In this document: positions 61,417 to 64,000 of the stretch, piece by piece
Numbering within the stretch: the stretch's first letter is position 1
Layout of the letters: each line of letters starts with the position of its first letter
Source: Chitinophagales bacterium
GTDB lineage: Bacteria; Bacteroidota; Bacteroidia; Chitinophagales; UBA8649
Reading direction: 5' to 3'
DNA: 64,000 nt
NCBI GenBank assembly: GCA_020635975.1
Contig: JACJYT010000002.1
Coordinates: forward strand, 1-64,000
Made by a program: the position numbers and the translations under genes
The notes under the pieces: generated by a model
The model's input: the letters and a program-made list of their open reading frames with translations, nothing else
Database searches by the model: none
What the model was told of the DNA's origin: nothing

Positions 61417-61823
61417 GTTTTCAAGCATGTCTAGGTAGTTTAAAGAAGCTTGAACGTGTCCCTAGTTCTCCCGAAGTTTCGGGACTGGAGTCACCGCCTG
61501 CAGTACTCCAAGAGCACACTGGATTTTTTGTTTTCAAGCATGTCTAGGTAGTTTAAAGAAGCTTGAACGTGTCCCTTGTTCTCCCGAAGTTTCGGGACTA
61601 GAGTCACTACCTGCAGTACCCCAAGAGCACACTGGAGGTTTTATTTTCAAGCTTGTCTAGGTACTTTTAAAGAAGCTTGAATGTGTCCCTGGTTCTCCCG
61701 AAGATTCGGGACTGGAGTCACCGCCTGCAGTACCCCAAGAGCACACTGGAGGTTTTGTTTTCAAGCATGTCTAGGTAGTTTAAAGAAGGTTGAACGTGCG
61801 TCCCTGGTTCTCCCGAAGTTTTA
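61408..61823 (+). repeat. 113-bp tandem repeat array (3.7 copies) downstream of tRNA-Phe
   Basis: Copies start at 61408, 61521, 61634 and 61748 (113, 113 and 114 bp apart; the last is partial and decays after 61820). Each contains TTCAAGC...GCTTGAA inverted arms, then GTGTCCCTnGTTC and CTGGAGTCACC, recalling the tRNA-Phe T-arm and acceptor end. Between those lies the palindrome TCCCGAAGTTTCGGGA (changed in copies 3 and 4). No coding frame is convincing. From 61824 to 62023 I see only AT-rich sequence with no feature I can support. Confidence 0.92.
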
Positions 61824-62023
61824 GATATACCCAATATTTGACAAGCTAACTACTATTCTCGTATTAGCAAGAAGCTACTTAAACCACGTGAGCTTTAACA
61901 TTTTGTTTTGATTAAAGCAAAGCTTCTTAAATTTTAAAGATGTAGGAGCTTACAACAAAGGCACTTTTTTGTAGTTTTTTTTTTAATTTTCACTTAAGAT
62001 ATTTGTAAGCATAAAAATTAAGT

Positions 62024-62341
62024 ATGGAAGTATACGAAGGTTATATCACCGAAGATTATATAAGAGCAGAAGTGCACTTTAAAGTAGTTTTGCCAGAATA
62101 TTGTGAGAATCAACAATTTGAGCTTTACGAAGATGTCAATGGTAAAGATGTCTTAATAGAAGTGTTTTCTTTTCTACTTAACAATAGAACAGCCATAGTT
62201 TCTACCGAGAACGGTGTTGCTATCTATACTGGCGAAGTTTCTATTGGCAATGTTGAAACCATAGTGATTTGTCAATTAATAATAGATAAGGAACAAGTAG
62301 CATCTTTTCCGTCAAGGAAATTTAAGCTACTCGTTCTCTAA
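62024..62341 (+). CDS. Hypothetical protein
   Basis: A 105-residue protein (MEVYEGYITEDYIRAEVHFK) of unrecognised family. It has no signal peptide or membrane segment and is predicted to be mostly beta-strand, with three or four alternating hydrophobic strands ending in FPSRKFKLLVL. The coding character looks normal. The last 20 bp overlap the convergent gene at 62322. The near-match GATATTTG lies about 25 bases upstream. No function can be proposed. Confidence 0.6.
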   Translation: MEVYEGYITEDYIRAEVHFKVVLPEYCENQQFELYEDVNGKDVLIEVFSFLLNNRTAIVSTENGVAIYTGEVSIGNVETIVICQLIIDKEQVASFPSRKFKLLVL

Positions 62342-63737
62342 GGATTTTCTGTACCCACGCTTTGTAAGCCATGTTACTAACACCTTCAACCTTGTTTTTT
62401 ATGTTAGTTAGTTTTGAGGGTGTTGTAACGTGCTTCACAATTTTCTTTAGCGTTAGTACAAAATTTAGATTAGATTCAATCAACTCTTCCGATAAGAGCT
62501 TGTTCCTTCTATAGAATAAGTCCATAGCGCTGAGATGATTGTTTAATAGCTCATACTCTCCTAACATAAAGTAGGCCTTTGCTAAAAAAGATTTGGCATG
62601 AATGGCAAAGTAGATGTCTACAAATTCAACATTGACTAAAATTTTTCTTACTTCATCATAATTTCCTAAATTGAATTCTACCATAGAATTCATAATTAAT
62701 AAGGTGTTCTCGTTGTCGATTATTGTAGAAATAGAATTGCAAAATTCCTTTGCCCAAGCTTTGTGCTCTAGGCGTAAGGCAATATTTACAATATTCATTG
62801 CATTGTGCGAATTGAATTTTTGCTTCTTAATGAAAACCTGATATTCAATTCCCAATAAATTTATCGCATGCATCTCTTCAATGAGGGCTTCATTATTACT
62901 TTCCATATAAAGCTTCCTAGCGTAATTAGCCAAATCTATTACAAGCGATCTCTTTTCTTGGGCATTTACCGAGCTAATTATTTCAATTACGCTATGTTTT
63001 AATTTGTAGTATTTCTCTAAACTATAATTACCCTTGTAAAAAAGGGTTATCAAATAGTAAATACTGGCAAAAACATTCTTGGAATACGGCTCCTGGTTAA
63101 TTTCAGAAAGTACTTTATTTAAAAAGGGTGTGCTATATGCTTGAGAAGAATATAAATTACTCGCCATTAACTCGTGCGACCATTTTAGTTTCTCAGTAAA
63201 ATAATAACTATCGAGGTGAACAAGGGCTTCTTCAACAAGACTCTTTTTATTTTTTAAATAATCTTCGTCATCTACCAAGTACTGCTTAATCTTTAGTTCA
63301 AATTTTTCAAGCTCAGTTTTTCTATCGATAATTGGCGATTTTTCTACTTGTTTTAAACTTCGATTTAATTCTTGGGCATATTCTTTATAAAGACCGTTTT
63401 GAAAATAAAATTCTGTTAATAGCTCTTGTTTTAAGGTTTCATTCGCATGTAGTCTTTCTTCAACAATGAAATCATTTAATACTAGCTGACAAAAATGAAG
63501 TAAATCTCTACATTTTGCCTTGTTAAATTTTTCTGCTTCAGAATAAACTAATGCATACAATTCTTTTTCAGTTAAGCTTTCAGCAAGTAAACTTTGGTAG
63601 TGTTTAACAATCAAGCTTAGGCAGGCTACCACTTCTGGTCTAGAGTTTTTTATCGAACAAGAAGAAAACTGAACCAGTTTCTTTGTAGTTTTTTTATCTA
63701 GAACGCTTACAATCTTATATAGTTTTTCTCCTTGCAT
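62322..63737 (-). CDS. Hypothetical helical-repeat protein
   Basis: From the ATG at 63737 the protein has 471 residues (MQGEKLYKIVSVLDKKTTKKL) and is almost wholly helical. Late segments such as MVEFNLGNYDEVRKILVNVEF and FLAKAYFMLGEYELLNNHL look like degenerate TPR units (about 355-420). There is no signal peptide or membrane segment, so it is probably cytoplasmic. I recognise no named family. The frame extends to a TTG at 63785, but that TTG is the -33 element and the -7 box lies inside the extension, so the shorter start is used. Confidence 0.75.
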   Translation of the reverse strand: MQGEKLYKIVSVLDKKTTKKLVQFSSCSIKNSRPEVVACLSLIVKHYQSLLAESLTEKELYALVYSEAEKFNKAKCRDLLHFCQLVLNDFIVEERLHANETLKQELLTEFYFQNGLYKEYAQELNRSLKQVEKSPIIDRKTELEKFELKIKQYLVDDEDYLKNKKSLVEEALVHLDSYYFTEKLKWSHELMASNLYSSQAYSTPFLNKVLSEINQEPYSKNVFASIYYLITLFYKGNYSLEKYYKLKHSVIEIISSVNAQEKRSLVIDLANYARKLYMESNNEALIEEMHAINLLGIEYQVFIKKQKFNSHNAMNIVNIALRLEHKAWAKEFCNSISTIIDNENTLLIMNSMVEFNLGNYDEVRKILVNVEFVDIYFAIHAKSFLAKAYFMLGEYELLNNHLSAMDLFYRRNKLLSEELIESNLNFVLTLKKIVKHVTTPSKLTNIKNKVEGVSNMAYKAWVQKILRERVA

Positions 63738-63755
63738 ATATTGGTTGCTTCTAGG

Positions 63756-63785
63756 CAAAGATATCAATCTTATATAGTTTTTCAA
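63756..63785 (-). promoter_or_regulatory. Promoter of the helical-repeat gene
   Basis: Minus-strand TTG (63785-63783), a 19-base spacer and TATCTTTG (63763-63756), 18 bases before the chosen ATG. Confidence 0.65.
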
Positions 63786-63899
63786 CTAAAGCCATTTTTG
63801 CTAGCTTTTAGCTTTGGCTCTGATAACAAGGCATTTAATCGTAGTACTTCGGTCTCTCACTGCACCATGTTTTCTCCCTATAGTTAAATAAACTTGCTT

Positions 63900-63907
63900 T
63901 ACATTTG
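63900..63907 (+). promoter_or_regulatory. -7 promoter box for the lipoprotein at the window end
   Basis: TACATTTG fits TAnnTTTG and ends 4 bases before the ATG at 63912, suggesting a leaderless or very short-leader transcript. Confidence 0.5.
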
Positions 63908-63911
63908 TAGA

Positions 63912-64000
63912 ATGAAGATTTATTTATCGCTTTCGTTTCTCGTTTTATTGAGCTTTTCTTGTACACATAATAATACCAATACCAAGGATGCAAATAATCT
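63912..64000 (+). CDS. Lipoprotein, 3'-truncated by window edge
   Basis: The first 29 codons read MKIYLSLSFLVLLSFSC followed by THNNTNTKDANN. This is a lipoprotein signal peptide with Cys17 as the lipidated residue, then a polar Asn/Thr-rich linker. The rest lies beyond the window, so no function can be given. A promoter box directly upstream supports it as a real gene start. Confidence 0.7.
   Translation, partial: MKIYLSLSFLVLLSFSCTHNNTNTKDANN

Noticed and set aside
61408..61823. Possible CRISPR array in the regular 113-bp repeats
   Set aside because: The whole unit repeats, with no variable spacers, and no cas genes are nearby.

Overview
The window reads as chromosomal DNA of an AT-rich member of the Bacteroidota, most likely a flavobacterium-like marine or freshwater lineage. 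The evidence is direct: five secreted giants or enzymes carry type IX secretion (T9SS) sorting domains (four type A, one type B gliding-motility C-terminal domain), many genes are preceded by the Bacteroidota promoter -7 box TAnnTTTG, Shine-Dalgarno sequences are scarce, and families such as SurA-like PPIases in series, M48 lipoproteins and DUF456 proteins are typical. Species cannot be named from the sequence alone.

Layout. 1-14.4 kb is a surface-polysaccharide locus: the end of a WlbA-type UDP-sugar dehydrogenase, two AsnB-like amidotransferases, three GT4 glycosyltransferases, a Wzy-like membrane protein, a short exosortase, a Wza-like export lipoprotein, a Wzc-like chain-length regulator/tyrosine kinase and a WecA/MraY-like initiating transferase, ending in crcB. 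14.4-23.2 kb holds a secreted endonuclease/exonuclease/phosphatase-fold enzyme, a three-gene SurA/PPIase outer-membrane chaperone operon, a MoxR ATPase and a TMTC-like GT-C/TPR membrane protein. 23.3-33.2 kb holds two paralogous repeat-rich T9SS adhesin-like proteins, the first with a frameshift after its signal peptide. 33.2-43.5 kb is mixed housekeeping: an ACP/KASIII pair, an M48 protease, a phasin-like protein, an O-methyltransferase, alanine dehydrogenase, gcvH, engB, a FabK/nitronate monooxygenase-type flavoprotein and another T9SS protein.

43.5-48 kb is the most unusual part. A small UVR-motif protein is followed by a fused IcmF-type acyl-CoA mutase whose reading frame is interrupted, in frame, by a 465-bp element: two 40-bp terminal inverted repeats, each able to fold into a hairpin, surround a DUF559 (PD-(D/E)XK) endonuclease domain. 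The 3' end of the same gene is duplicated downstream beside TCCCGA...TCGGGA palindromes. 48-57.2 kb carries a beta-barrel/coiled-coil/SPOR protein, a BNR-repeat T9SS protein and a 1.9-kilo-residue T9SS type B protein. 57.3-61.2 kb holds a gamma-carbonic anhydrase-like protein, IPP isomerase and the trkA-trkH potassium uptake pair. tRNA-Phe at 61.3 kb is followed by a 113-bp tandem repeat array that incorporates a copy of the tRNA 3' end interrupted by the same palindrome. The window closes with two unrecognised proteins and the start of a lipoprotein gene.

Four likely gene starts (ald, engB, trkA and the gene at 62322-63737) and that of the PPIase at 15455 lie inside longer open frames; the promoter boxes fall within the longer frames, or directly upstream of the chosen start, and decide the starts given here.
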